Assembly: GCF_900116565.1 (NCBI RefSeq)
Contig: NZ_FPCJ01000001.1
Location: 1,590,540 to 1,654,539, forward strand
DNA: 64,000 bases
DNA from: Thermoflavifilum thermophilum
Lineage (GTDB): Bacteria; Bacteroidota; Bacteroidia; Chitinophagales; Chitinophagaceae
Reading direction: 5' to 3'
The notes below the pieces were generated by a model. That model was not told the DNA's origin. It saw nothing but the letters and a program-made list of their open reading frames with translations, and did not search any database. Of this stretch, positions 24,999 to 34,239 are shown piece by piece. The first letter of the stretch is position 1. Each line of letters opens with the position of its first letter. The translations under genes were made by a program, and so were the position numbers.

Positions 24999-26318
24999 AT
25001 GAAAACAATGTTTTGGATGGTAAGCCTCTTAATCCTTGGGTGGGGCATATTGGGGACGGGTTGCTGGCATCGTTCTTCCACCCCAAATCAACGGGCTGAA
25101 CGCACCTCCACGCTTTACACTTGCTCCATGCATCCGCAGATCCGCAGGGAGCAACCCGGAAAATGCCCCATCTGTGGGATGCCCTTGTTGCCCATCTCTG
25201 CTGATCCTGCCCAGGCTCAGCCGCGGAATCCTCGGGATACGGCCAATGCTGAGTCTGTACCTGCTATGAATAAAGGCGATGCGATGCCTATGATCGTGCT
25301 CGATGCTCGCCAGGAAATGCTGGCCGGGGTGCATACCACGATAGCGCGGGCGGGCAGCTTGTCGCATACCTTCTGGCTCACGGGCACCACTATTTTTGAT
25401 CCGCAACGGGTAGAAACCCTCAGCGCTTGGTTTTCGGGATGGATTACCCGCTTGTTGGTGAATAATCCTGGGCAATATGTACACTCGGGTCAGGCTCTGT
25501 ATGAAATCTACAGTCCCGATTTGCTGGCCGATGAGCAAACCTATCTCACAGTCTACCGGCAATGGCAACGGGGGATGATCACCGATAGCAGCTTGCTGAT
25601 GAGCCTCCGGCAGCGGCTGCTGCGTTGGGGGTTGTCGCCCCGGCAGATCGAGGATTTGCCATCGCATGTCAGTACGGGCAAGCTCACTGTGTATAGCCGT
25701 GGCGCCGGTTATCTGACCCGCAAATACGTACAGGAAGGCGATCATGTAAGTGAAGGCCAACCCGTCATGCAACTCAATCGGACAGCCATCCTCTGGGTAC
25801 AGGCACAGCTCGATCCGGAACAAATCGATTGGCTTTCCCATCTTAAAAGTTTACATATTCAGCTGCCCGCCCATCCTGGTCATGTGTTTGACGGGCGAAT
25901 AGCCTTTTCCAACCCGGTCGTGCAGCCCGGTTCGCAGGTGTATCTGGTGCAAATTGCTTTTTCTGCAGGCTCGGTGCCGGTGCAACCCGGAGAAATGGCG
26001 GAGGTGGAGCTGGAAACAGATCAGCCGATAGCCGGAGCCTTACGTATTCCCGCCACAGCTGTAGTATATGCCTCCGGCCAACCCGTGGTGTGGGTAGAGA
26101 CGAAACCCCATACCTACATGATGCGACATGTTAGGCTGGGCGCTGTAAATACGAGGGAAGCGATTGTGGTGAGTGGACTGAAGCCTGGAGAACGAGTCGT
26201 GGATCAGGGCAGTTATCTGCTGCATAGCCAGTATTCCCTTACTTATGGCGCCGGCGTGAACATGTCGGGTATGCAGATGTCCGATATGAAAATGGAAGGG
26301 AAAGGTTCTTCTATGTAG
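24999..26318 (+). CDS. CusB-like periplasmic adaptor with heavy-metal-binding domain (second copy)
   Basis: 439 residues from ATG 24999 (a TTG 6 bases upstream is in frame). The N-terminus is a signal peptide with a weak lipobox before Cys22. The metal-binding domain at residues 40-63 reads YTCSMHPQIRREQPGKCPIC, nearly identical to that of the preceding gene, while the remaining adaptor body is clearly diverged. The C-terminus is methionine-rich (NMSGMQMSDMKMEGKGSSM), a pattern typical of Cu(I)/Ag(I) sites. Tandem duplication followed by divergence is the simplest origin. Two adaptors for one pump is unusual. Confidence 0.92.
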   Translation: MKTMFWMVSLLILGWGILGTGCWHRSSTPNQRAERTSTLYTCSMHPQIRREQPGKCPICGMPLLPISADPAQAQPRNPRDTANAESVPAMNKGDAMPMIVLDARQEMLAGVHTTIARAGSLSHTFWLTGTTIFDPQRVETLSAWFSGWITRLLVNNPGQYVHSGQALYEIYSPDLLADEQTYLTVYRQWQRGMITDSSLLMSLRQRLLRWGLSPRQIEDLPSHVSTGKLTVYSRGAGYLTRKYVQEGDHVSEGQPVMQLNRTAILWVQAQLDPEQIDWLSHLKSLHIQLPAHPGHVFDGRIAFSNPVVQPGSQVYLVQIAFSAGSVPVQPGEMAEVELETDQPIAGALRIPATAVVYASGQPVVWVETKPHTYMMRHVRLGAVNTREAIVVSGLKPGERVVDQGSYLLHSQYSLTYGAGVNMSGMQMSDMKMEGKGSSM

Positions 26319-26326
26319 TAAAATCT

Positions 26327-26361
26327 TTTGGTAAATCTTCTTGCCTATGAGGATATGTTTG
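26327..26361 (+). promoter_or_regulatory. Possible promoter of the ArsP-like permease gene
   Basis: TTTG at 26327-26330 and TATGTTTG at 26354-26361 are 23 bases apart, slightly longer than usual. They lie in the 93-base gap before the permease ATG, so the permease may be transcribed separately from the efflux genes. Confidence 0.4.
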
Positions 26362-26411
26362 GTTAAGTTGGGTTGAATTAAAGGCGAACATTTTAAACTA
26401 TCCATCAGACG

Positions 26412-27533
26412 ATGCTGCTCCAACACATCTTTACGGAGTTACTGAATATGGCCTGGGATATTTACTGGCCGCTGGCGCTGGGATTTTTCTTGTCGGCCAT
26501 CATCCGGGCGTATGTTCCCTCTTCTGCCATAGCGGCGCATGTGGGCCGGCCAGATGTAAAAGGTCTCAGCCTGTCTGTCTTGTTTGGGGCCCTGTCTTCC
26601 TCCTGCTCTTATGCCGCCGTATCCATGGGTCGTACGCTTGTTGTGAAAGGCGCTTCCTGGGCCAATGCCATAGCATTTATGATAGCCAGTACCAATTTGG
26701 TGTTCGAAATTTTTCTGGTGATTGTGATGTTATTGGGTTGGCCCTTTTTTGCCGGTGAGATTGTAGGAGGTTTGTTACTGATCCTGGTGGGCACGTTATT
26801 AATTCGCTGGTTGCTGAGTTCCCAAAGTGTGGAGCAGGCTAAAAAACATATCCAGCAAACAGAAACACAGGTTTTGGCACACGATCCACATGCCCATCAC
26901 CACCAGCATGCAGCACATACGGAGCATACCCACCATCATCCGGCTGGTTCCACCCGCTGGCAGGATGCCATGATGTATTTTTATATGGATGTGCGTATGG
27001 TAGGAAAGGATATTTTGCTGGGCGTGGTGATAGCTGCTGTGCTGGCAGCGGTGGTGCCACCTCAGGTATGGATGGTCTTGTTCCTCAAAAATCAGGTACA
27101 GTTGCCCACCTTTGTGATCACGGTCTGGAATGCGGTGATAGGCATTCTGGTAGCGGTCTTTTCTTTTGTTTGTTCGGTAGGAAACATTTTACTGGCGGCG
27201 GTGTTGTGGCATGGAGGCATTAATTTCGGTGGGGTTATTGCCTTTATATTTTCCGATCTGGTTACGCTGCCTATCTTGCTGGTATATCGACGTTACTTCG
27301 GGACGAAGATGATGTTCCGCTTGTTTTTCATTCTTTTCTTATCGATATTGATTACCGGCGTGGGGGTAGATTATTTGTTTCAGGCGCTGGGCTGGATGCC
27401 AAGCCATCCGGCGACTGTAGCCTCACTGCACATGCCCTCCTTTGCCTGGAATTACAAGACAATATTGAATCTGATTTTCATCCCATTATCCATAGCGGCT
27501 TATTTTATAGGTAAAGTCAAAACCAAAGTATAA
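26412..27533 (+). CDS. ArsP-like (DUF318) permease with His-rich loop
   Basis: 373 residues with about ten transmembrane helices. The segment LFGALSSSCSYAAVSMGRTL (around residues 57-76) is the conserved ArsP_1/DUF318 core, including the Ser-Ser-Cys motif. A His-rich loop at residues 157-176 (HDPHAHHHQHAAHTEHTHHH) separates the two halves and probably binds divalent or soft metal ions. ArsP proteins export organoarsenicals; other family members have unknown substrates. Its position after two metal adaptors suggests a metal or metalloid substrate. This is context-based inference. Confidence 0.85.
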   Translation: MLLQHIFTELLNMAWDIYWPLALGFFLSAIIRAYVPSSAIAAHVGRPDVKGLSLSVLFGALSSSCSYAAVSMGRTLVVKGASWANAIAFMIASTNLVFEIFLVIVMLLGWPFFAGEIVGGLLLILVGTLLIRWLLSSQSVEQAKKHIQQTETQVLAHDPHAHHHQHAAHTEHTHHHPAGSTRWQDAMMYFYMDVRMVGKDILLGVVIAAVLAAVVPPQVWMVLFLKNQVQLPTFVITVWNAVIGILVAVFSFVCSVGNILLAAVLWHGGINFGGVIAFIFSDLVTLPILLVYRRYFGTKMMFRLFFILFLSILITGVGVDYLFQALGWMPSHPATVASLHMPSFAWNYKTILNLIFIPLSIAAYFIGKVKTKV

Positions 27534-27650
27534 CCCGGCTAACAAAGCTATATTGCCCGGATGCCCGGGACATGCTGAATGTAACAAGGATTACCCAATT
27601 TGTTTTTCCTTCAGTTTAATTTTAATCGTAATCATTAAAACAGATCAGTT

Positions 27651-28040
27651 ATGTCGTATTACTTTTCCAAAACATTATCCGGCGTTTCATTTGAGGATGC
27701 CATTCAACGGGTTACGCAAGCCTTGCAGACGGAAGGTTTTGGCATATTGACCGAAATTGACGTGCAAGCTACCTTAAAGAAGAAGCTGGATGTAGATTTC
27801 CGGAAATACCGTATCCTGGGAGCTTGCAATCCACCTTTTGCTTATCAGGCTTTACAGGCTGAGGATAAGATTGGCACGATGCTTCCCTGCAATGTGATTG
27901 TACAGGAGCGGGAGCCTAATCAGATTGAAGTAGCGGCCATTGATCCGGTAGCATCCATGATGGCGGTTGACAGCCCTAAGCTCAGGGAAGTGGCGGATAT
28001 AGTCAGGCAAAAGCTGCAGAACGTAATAGCACAATTGTGA
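27651..28040 (+). CDS. DUF302 domain protein
   Basis: 129 residues that span one DUF302 domain: YYFSKTLSGVSFEDAIQRV, then GFGILTEIDVQATLKKKL and ILGACNPPFAYQAL. The conserved cysteine lies in the GACNP segment. DUF302 proteins are small cytoplasmic or periplasmic proteins often encoded near metal or sulphur genes; biochemical role is unknown. An inverted repeat, TTTTAAT (27620-27626) with ATTAAAA (27634-27640), lies in the 117-base gap upstream and could be an operator. Last gene of the metal island. Confidence 0.85.
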   Translation: MSYYFSKTLSGVSFEDAIQRVTQALQTEGFGILTEIDVQATLKKKLDVDFRKYRILGACNPPFAYQALQAEDKIGTMLPCNVIVQEREPNQIEVAAIDPVASMMAVDSPKLREVADIVRQKLQNVIAQL

Positions 28041-28045
28041 AATGC

Positions 28046-29128
28046 TCATTGATACTGAATATACACGGGTGGCGGGAATAATGACAAGACTTCCTGGGGC
28101 GTCATGATAGGCTGGCCATTCCGGGTATCGTTTTTAAAAAACAGCTTAAAGCCAGTGAATTCCACCGGCTCGCGCGCAATGAAGTTGCGGTAGGAATTGA
28201 TCTTCAGCCATTTGGGACCCCATCCGTCCATATCCATCACGATTTGTACTTCAGGCCTGAGTTTGATGGCTTTGTAGTTGGTAAGCATGCGTTGAGTAAA
28301 GCGATGTACCACCAGGATTTTAGGGGGAAGCTGATATTCTTGTACCAGCCGGGAAAGATAGTCTACACAATAATTCACATCTGCCGCGTCGAAGGTGCCG
28401 ATGCGAGTACCGGGAACGGCGCCGGTTTTCATGGAAAATTCCGGATCGATGGCCAGGTGTACATTGGGCAGTTTTAGATAAGGCTCCAGCCGGGGCACTT
28501 CATCCTGAAGGGTGCTTAGTCCCACCTGCACATCCAGAAATACCAGGCCATGAATCCGGTCGGCCATGTGTAGCACGCTGTCAATCATCCAGTTGGGCAT
28601 CCGCAGGCGGTGTTTCCCATCTTTTCCGGGATAACCTTGCGCTGTGACCACAATCAGGTGAAGAGCAGGAATTACTTTTTTGGTGGTATCGGCTTCCTGC
28701 CACATGCGGGCATACTGCAACAGTTTGGGAATCATCTGGTCGGGAGGCAGTTCACCCAGGATGCCCATGTTTTTAGAATACAGGTTTCCGTAAAATGCCA
28801 CCACCCGATGTTCCGGAAAAATGGACCCTGGAAGCAGAGGCGGGAATTTGACCGGCCAAACGCGGGTTTTGGCAGCAGAAGCGCTGTCCTTTGCATGATT
28901 TGCATCTGCAGGCTTTGGATGTGCTGTATCTGATGTTGCCGGCGTAGGGTATATAGTCGTATCTGGTTTGGGTTGCAGGCTATCTGGAGAAGGTGGTTGG
29001 ATGGGATGGGTAACAGCGACCGGTACGGAGTCACGTACGGCAGAGGTTTGGCCAGAGGGGCGCTGATGACAAGCCCAGGCAGTAAGCCAGAGGACCAGGA
29101 AAATGGGTATAAAAGAAGGTTTTAGCAT
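28046..29128 (-). CDS. Unrecognised lipoprotein with Pro/Thr linker
   Basis: 360 residues from ATG 29128; an extension to 29239 would run into mutL and is rejected. The signal peptide ends with lipobox LTAWAC (Cys20 of this start). A low-complexity Pro/Ser/Thr/Asp linker (about 23-80) leads to a globular domain with alternating strands and helices: HRVVAFYGNLYSKNMGIL, HLIVVTAQGY, VFLDVQVG, VHLAIDPEFSM, ILVVHRFTQRML and VQIVMDMDGWG. The repeated strand-end Asp/His residues suggest a TIM-barrel hydrolase of polysaccharide-deacetylase or glycosidase type, but I cannot name the family. Confidence 0.75.
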   Translation of the reverse strand: MLKPSFIPIFLVLWLTAWACHQRPSGQTSAVRDSVPVAVTHPIQPPSPDSLQPKPDTTIYPTPATSDTAHPKPADANHAKDSASAAKTRVWPVKFPPLLPGSIFPEHRVVAFYGNLYSKNMGILGELPPDQMIPKLLQYARMWQEADTTKKVIPALHLIVVTAQGYPGKDGKHRLRMPNWMIDSVLHMADRIHGLVFLDVQVGLSTLQDEVPRLEPYLKLPNVHLAIDPEFSMKTGAVPGTRIGTFDAADVNYCVDYLSRLVQEYQLPPKILVVHRFTQRMLTNYKAIKLRPEVQIVMDMDGWGPKWLKINSYRNFIAREPVEFTGFKLFFKNDTRNGQPIMTPQEVLSLFPPPVYIQYQ

Positions 29129-29148
29129 CCGATATGCAAATTGATCGG

Positions 29149-29156
29149 CAAATATA
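29149..29156 (-). promoter_or_regulatory. -7 promoter box of the lipoprotein gene
   Basis: TATATTTG on the minus strand matches TAnnTTTG, 20 bases before the ATG at 29128 and just past the mutL stop. It supports separate transcription and the shorter start. Confidence 0.5.
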
Positions 29157-29172
29157 AAAGCCTTTACCGGGC

Positions 29173-31119
29173 TTAGGAGCATGGTTGCTGAAAATATCCT
29201 GTTGCTGTTGGGTCGGCAAAAGGAAAATCGGTCAACCATTTTTCCAGTTGGGCATCCCGGATCCAGATATAGGTTCTTTTCCCCGAAGGGGCAAATTCAG
29301 GTTCTTTGCAGGCGAAAAGCTGATCAATCAGCTGCTGCATTTCCCGACGGGTGAGCGATCGGCCTGCCGGTACGGCATGCTGGCGGGCAAGGGAACGGAT
29401 CATTTTTTCCCGGAGTTCGAGCCGGAGGTCACCTGCTTCATTCCGGCATTGGGCGAGCAACTGAGTAAGGGTTTGCTTTTCAAAACCCGGTGGCAGATCG
29501 GCCGGAATACCCTGAATCACAAAATTGTTGGTATTGCCCGCCCGTTCAAGTTGGTATCCCAACACGCGCAGGTCATCGCGTATCTGTTCCAGCAATGCCT
29601 GGTCGGCCGGGGCAAGCTCAAGCACCTGCGGAAACAGGCACGCCTGAATGGCTATCGGTTGTTGCAGAAAAGCCTGTTGGTATGTTTCATACAATATTCT
29701 TTCATGGGCAGCATGCTGATGCAACAGAATAAAGCCCGATTTTACCGGTTGGAGAATCCATTTCAGGTGAAGTTGCACCGGAAAAACCTGATCCTCTGGA
29801 GCATTGGCAGGCAACGCCAGCTCGGCTTGCTGTGGCAGGGAAGAAACCGAAGATTGGAGGCTTTCGTAGAGTGATAGCCAGTTGTGTGATTGTCCGGTGG
29901 ATTGGATTTCCGGTTCGATGGGGGGCCTATCAGGTGCAGCGGTAACAGGTTTTTCCTGCATAACCGAGCGATGTGGTGTAATGACGTGCGCCTGATGGGG
30001 CCTGGTAAAAGACAGATACAAAGGCGAGTGACTGATACGGGTTTGCTGATCCGGTGTCAGAGGTTGATTCAATGCCGGTGATTGCTGAATATCGGCAGGC
30101 AGTTCAAAGTCGAGCGCAGGTGTCACGCTGGCCACCGCCAGGGCGTGTCTTACAGCAGCCTGCACAAATGCATAGATCATCTTTTCATCTCCGAACTTAA
30201 TTTCTTGCTTGGTGGGATGCACATTCACATCGATTTCAGCGGGATCCACATTCAGAAAAAGCACATAAACCGGATGGCTGTCGGCTGGTATCATGGGTGC
30301 AAGAGCCGATGATATTGCATGGTGCAGGTAGTTGCTACGGATGAATCGCCGATTGACGAAGAAATACTGATCGCCCCGGCTTTTTTTGGCTGTATCGGGT
30401 TTGCCCACGAAGCCATGGATGTACAAATCGGGTGTTTTTTCCTGTACGGCAATCAGCTTATCGGCGTAGGATTTACCCAGCAGCTGTAGCACACGCTGTT
30501 TCAGCGAACTTTTTTCCAGCCTGAGCTGCAGTTCCCCTTCATAAATAAAGCTAAACCCCACTTCGGGGAAAGCCAGTGCTACCCGGTTAAATTCTTCCCA
30601 GATATGGCGCAGCTCCACCGCATCGCTTTTCAGGAAATGCCGGCGTGCAGGCACGGAGAAAAAGAGATTTTTCACTTGCACCTGCGTGCCGGGCTGGCAG
30701 GCACAGGGTTCCTGACGCAGGATGCGGCCATTGGCAATCTCAATGCAGGTTCCCAGCTGTTGATCAGCCGGGCGGGTGCGCATTTCCACCTCAGCCACAG
30801 CAGCAATGGATGCCAAGGCTTCTCCCCGAAAGCCCATGGTGCGAATGCGGTACAAATCATCAATATCCCGGATCTTGGAAGTGGCGTGCCGTTCAAAACT
30901 CATCCTGGCGTCGGTTTCACTCATGCCGCAGCCATTATCCACCACCTGAATTAGGCGTTTCCCGGCCTCTTCCACAATCAACAGGATATCATCAGCACCG
31001 GCATCTACAGCATTTTCCAGCAATTCCTTCACGACAGAAGCTGGTCGCTGAATGACTTCACCAGCAGCAATCTGATTGGCCAGGTGTTCGGGTAAAAGCT
31101 GAATTTTATCGCCCATCAC
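29173..31119 (-). CDS. mutL: DNA mismatch repair protein MutL
   Basis: 648 residues. The GHKL ATPase N-terminus is clear: LPEHLANQIAAGEVIQRP, then LLENAVDAGA, VDNGCGM and MGFRGEALASI. A variable linker (about 335-445) precedes the dimerisation domain. In the place of the endonuclease motif DQHA-x2-E-x4-E the protein reads HQHAAHERILYE, with His for the metal-binding Asp (codon at 29719-29721). The C-terminal segment ACKEPEFAPSGKRT corresponds to the second conserved site. It couples MutS mismatch recognition to strand removal. Endonuclease activity may be altered. Confidence 0.95.
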   Translation of the reverse strand: MMGDKIQLLPEHLANQIAAGEVIQRPASVVKELLENAVDAGADDILLIVEEAGKRLIQVVDNGCGMSETDARMSFERHATSKIRDIDDLYRIRTMGFRGEALASIAAVAEVEMRTRPADQQLGTCIEIANGRILRQEPCACQPGTQVQVKNLFFSVPARRHFLKSDAVELRHIWEEFNRVALAFPEVGFSFIYEGELQLRLEKSSLKQRVLQLLGKSYADKLIAVQEKTPDLYIHGFVGKPDTAKKSRGDQYFFVNRRFIRSNYLHHAISSALAPMIPADSHPVYVLFLNVDPAEIDVNVHPTKQEIKFGDEKMIYAFVQAAVRHALAVASVTPALDFELPADIQQSPALNQPLTPDQQTRISHSPLYLSFTRPHQAHVITPHRSVMQEKPVTAAPDRPPIEPEIQSTGQSHNWLSLYESLQSSVSSLPQQAELALPANAPEDQVFPVQLHLKWILQPVKSGFILLHQHAAHERILYETYQQAFLQQPIAIQACLFPQVLELAPADQALLEQIRDDLRVLGYQLERAGNTNNFVIQGIPADLPPGFEKQTLTQLLAQCRNEAGDLRLELREKMIRSLARQHAVPAGRSLTRREMQQLIDQLFACKEPEFAPSGKRTYIWIRDAQLEKWLTDFPFADPTATGYFQQPCS

Positions 31120-31182
31120 CCTGCAAGTTCAGAAAATAATACGGAACATGGCTGAAAAAGCCTGCAAGTCGGCCAGATTCCC

Positions 31183-31190
31183 TATGTTTG
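31183..31190 (+). promoter_or_regulatory. -7 promoter box, 5 bases before ATG of the GH3/serine-hydrolase gene
   Basis: TATGTTTG matches TAnnTTTG and ends 5 bases before the ATG at 31196. It lies inside the longer frame that begins at 31148, which argues for 31196 as the start and for a leaderless mRNA. Confidence 0.4.
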
Positions 31191-31195
31191 TTCAC

Positions 31196-34186
31196 ATGTT
31201 TTGCCCAAAATTCCGAAAATACAGCCGGAGGCTTCTGATTGGCACCGCAGGGTGCCTTTTATCCTCGGGAATTTATGCCCAACAGGTGAAAAAACCCAGT
31301 TCCATATTGCCTGCCCGCCGATGGGCTGATAGTGTGATGCGGCACATGGATACCACCCGAAAAATTGCCCAGCTGCTCATGATTCGTGTGTACAATCCGC
31401 CTTCGCCTGAACAGGCAGCCCGGGTCGAACATGAAATTCAGGATTTAGGGGTGGGGGGCATAGTGTTTTTTCAGGGTGATCCGGTGCAGCAGGCTTTGCT
31501 TACCAATCAATATCAGTCCATGAGTGCCATTCCGTTATGGGTAGGTATAGATGGGGAATGGGGATTGGCTATGCGGCTGCTGGGAGTGCAACCCTTCCCC
31601 AAACAAATGCAGCTGGGCGCTTTGCCCGATGCTTCCCTGATTTATCAAATGGGCTGCATCGTGGGCGCACAATGCAAACGCATGGGCATTCAGATCAATT
31701 TTGCTCCTGACGCCGATATCAACAACAATCCCGATAATCCGGTCATCAACGACCGATCGTTCGGCGAAAACAAATTCATCGTAGCGCGTTATGCCCGGGC
31801 TTATATGCAGGGCATGCAAGAGGAAGGTATTATTGCCGTGGCCAAGCATTTTCCTGGACATGGCGACACGGAAGTGGATTCCCATCAAGACCTCCCGGTA
31901 GTTGATAAAACGCTGCGCACCCTGGATACCCTGGAGTTGTATCCTTTTCGGCAGTTGATCCGGGCGGGTGTAAAAGGCATTATGGTGGGGCATCTGCATG
32001 TCCCTGCCATCGACAGCACATCCCATATGCCAGCTTCTTTATCCCGTAAAATAGTTACCGGTCTGTTGAAGCAACGGATGGGCTATAAGGGACTGGTATT
32101 TACCGATGCGCTTGATATGAAGGGGGTTACCAATTATTTTCAGCATGGAGAGGCCGCCCTGCAGGCTTTGCTTGCCGGGAATGATGTGCTGGTTTTGCCT
32201 GAAAATGTGGAAGAAGCCATTGACACCATTGCCGCAGCCCTGCGCCAGCATCGGCTGAGCATGGCTTATCTGGATAGCAAGGTCAGGCGAATTCTGGAAA
32301 CTAAGTATCAGCTTGGACTGGCGCATTGGCAGCCAGTAGATACCACGTATTTACTTGAAGACCTGAACCGGTCGGTGCGTTCAGTAACCAAGCTGATGGA
32401 CGACAGCAGTTTTGTGGTGTTGGGCAATGATCATCAGTTTTTGCCTTTTTCCCCGGAAAGCCCTATGCGGATTGCTTATGTGGGCGTAGGGCTCGATACC
32501 ACACAAACCGATTTTGCACGTGATCTGCGGGCTTATCATCCGGTGGACACCTATTTTTTCCCTGCTTCCTCTCCTTGGGAAAATATTGCCCCGCTGGCAA
32601 AAAAATTAAAATATGATTATGATGCGGTAATCGTCGGCGTGCACCGGTTGAATCGCTATCCCGCTCATCATTTTGGATTGTCGGAAGCAGAAATTTTGCT
32701 AATTCAGCAATTGCAGCAGGAGGCACGAACGGTTACGGTGCTTTTTGGGAATCCTTATGCCCTACAAGATATGCATGATGGCGAAGCCATTGTAGTGGCT
32801 TATGAGGATGATTCGCTGGCTTATGCGACGGCCGCTGCCCTGTTGTTTGGCCGGATGGAGCCAGGCGGCCGTCTGGCTGTGAGTGTCAGCGGGCGTTATC
32901 AGGCAGGGAGTGGTTTAACAGCCTGGAATCGCACCCGGGTTGTGCTGCCTTATGTCCAACCCGAACAGGTCGGAGTTGACCCGGGTATCCTGAAGCGCAT
33001 TGATACCCTTGCGCAGGAAGCCATTGCCGCCCATGCCACACCCGGTTGTGTGGTGCTGGCTGCAAGGGATGGGAAAATCTTCTTTCACAAAGCCTATGGA
33101 TACCTGGATAATGGCGATACGCTGCCCGTACAGCTGAATACGATTTACGACATGGCCTCCTGTACCAAGGTAAGTGCTACCACGCTGGCAGCCATGCGTT
33201 TGTATGATGAAGGGAAACTTAATCTGGATGCGGGTCTCGGAAAATATCTTCCCTGGCTAAGAGGCAGTGATAAAGCGCCTTTAACCATCCGGGATGTGAT
33301 GCTGCATCAGGCTGGTTTGGTAGCCTGGATTCCGTTTTATAAAAACACCCTTTATGATGGCGTGCATCCCGACACGGTACTTTACAGCCATCATCGTGAC
33401 CCGGTGCACACTGTACGGGTAGCAGAAAATTTGTATATAAATCCGGCTTATCTGGATAGCATGTACATGCAAATCCGCAACAGCAAACTCATTCCGGGTC
33501 ATCGGTATGTGTACAGTGATAATGATTTCATCCTGATGCAGAAGGTTGTGGAAGCTATTACCGGGATGCGGCTGGATGAATATGTGGAGAAAACTTTCTA
33601 TGCCCCGCTGGGGCTTACCCGCATAGGCTTCAGGCCCCGCAGCTTTGCTTCTTTGAATGAAATAGCACCTACGGAAAACGAAAAACAATTTCGCCTGCAA
33701 CAGCTGCATGGGGATGTGCATGACCCGGGAGCAGCTATGTTTGGCGGTATTTCGGGCCATGCCGGTTTGTTTGCCGATGCCTATGATCTGGCTGTGCTGA
33801 TGCAGATGTTGCTCAACGGCGGTACCCTGAACGGACAACATTTTCTCAAACCATCCACCATTCAGTATTTTACGGGATATCGGAGTGACATCAGCCGGCG
33901 GGGATTGGGATGGGATAAACCAGAGAAAGACCGGATGAAAGATCCTGAACCCTATCCCTGTGCCAGCGCATCGCCGTTGACCTTTGGCCATACCGGCTTT
34001 ACCGGCACCTGCATCTGGGTGGATCCGGCGTATAAACTCACTTTTATTTTCCTGAGTAATCGGGTGTATCCGGACGGCGGAGCCAACATGAAGCTCATCC
34101 AGATGAATATCCGTGGCCGCATCCAGCAGACCCTCTATGATGCCATGGGTGTACAGGCCCCGAAAAGCCAAATTGGAGAAAAATGA
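31196..34186 (+). CDS. GH3 beta-N-acetylglucosaminidase fused to class C beta-lactamase-like domain
   Basis: 996 residues from the preferred ATG 31196 (1012 if 31148 is used). A signal peptide ends GIYAQQ. The GH3 domain (about 45-360) has the NagZ motif KHFPGHGDTEVDSH, whose Asp/His dyad acts in catalysis, and the nucleophile region FTDALDMKGV. A GH3 C-terminal-like domain (about 400-580) follows. The last 390 residues are a serine beta-lactamase/transpeptidase fold with SCTK (Ser655-Lys658) and YSDND. The fusion recurs in Bacteroidota and is thought to act on muropeptides or chitin-like sugars in the periplasm. A LacI regulator follows. Confidence 0.9.
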   Translation: MFCPKFRKYSRRLLIGTAGCLLSSGIYAQQVKKPSSILPARRWADSVMRHMDTTRKIAQLLMIRVYNPPSPEQAARVEHEIQDLGVGGIVFFQGDPVQQALLTNQYQSMSAIPLWVGIDGEWGLAMRLLGVQPFPKQMQLGALPDASLIYQMGCIVGAQCKRMGIQINFAPDADINNNPDNPVINDRSFGENKFIVARYARAYMQGMQEEGIIAVAKHFPGHGDTEVDSHQDLPVVDKTLRTLDTLELYPFRQLIRAGVKGIMVGHLHVPAIDSTSHMPASLSRKIVTGLLKQRMGYKGLVFTDALDMKGVTNYFQHGEAALQALLAGNDVLVLPENVEEAIDTIAAALRQHRLSMAYLDSKVRRILETKYQLGLAHWQPVDTTYLLEDLNRSVRSVTKLMDDSSFVVLGNDHQFLPFSPESPMRIAYVGVGLDTTQTDFARDLRAYHPVDTYFFPASSPWENIAPLAKKLKYDYDAVIVGVHRLNRYPAHHFGLSEAEILLIQQLQQEARTVTVLFGNPYALQDMHDGEAIVVAYEDDSLAYATAAALLFGRMEPGGRLAVSVSGRYQAGSGLTAWNRTRVVLPYVQPEQVGVDPGILKRIDTLAQEAIAAHATPGCVVLAARDGKIFFHKAYGYLDNGDTLPVQLNTIYDMASCTKVSATTLAAMRLYDEGKLNLDAGLGKYLPWLRGSDKAPLTIRDVMLHQAGLVAWIPFYKNTLYDGVHPDTVLYSHHRDPVHTVRVAENLYINPAYLDSMYMQIRNSKLIPGHRYVYSDNDFILMQKVVEAITGMRLDEYVEKTFYAPLGLTRIGFRPRSFASLNEIAPTENEKQFRLQQLHGDVHDPGAAMFGGISGHAGLFADAYDLAVLMQMLLNGGTLNGQHFLKPSTIQYFTGYRSDISRRGLGWDKPEKDRMKDPEPYPCASASPLTFGHTGFTGTCIWVDPAYKLTFIFLSNRVYPDGGANMKLIQMNIRGRIQQTLYDAMGVQAPKSQIGEK

Positions 34187-34239
34187 TTAAATTACACCTG
34201 TCGTTGAGTTGCAGGATATAGAACCCAAACCCACGCCAG

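Noticed and set aside
26880-26945. CAC/CAT-rich stretch as a possible short repeat array
   Set aside because: It is the coding sequence of the histidine-rich loop; there are no regular repeat-spacer units.
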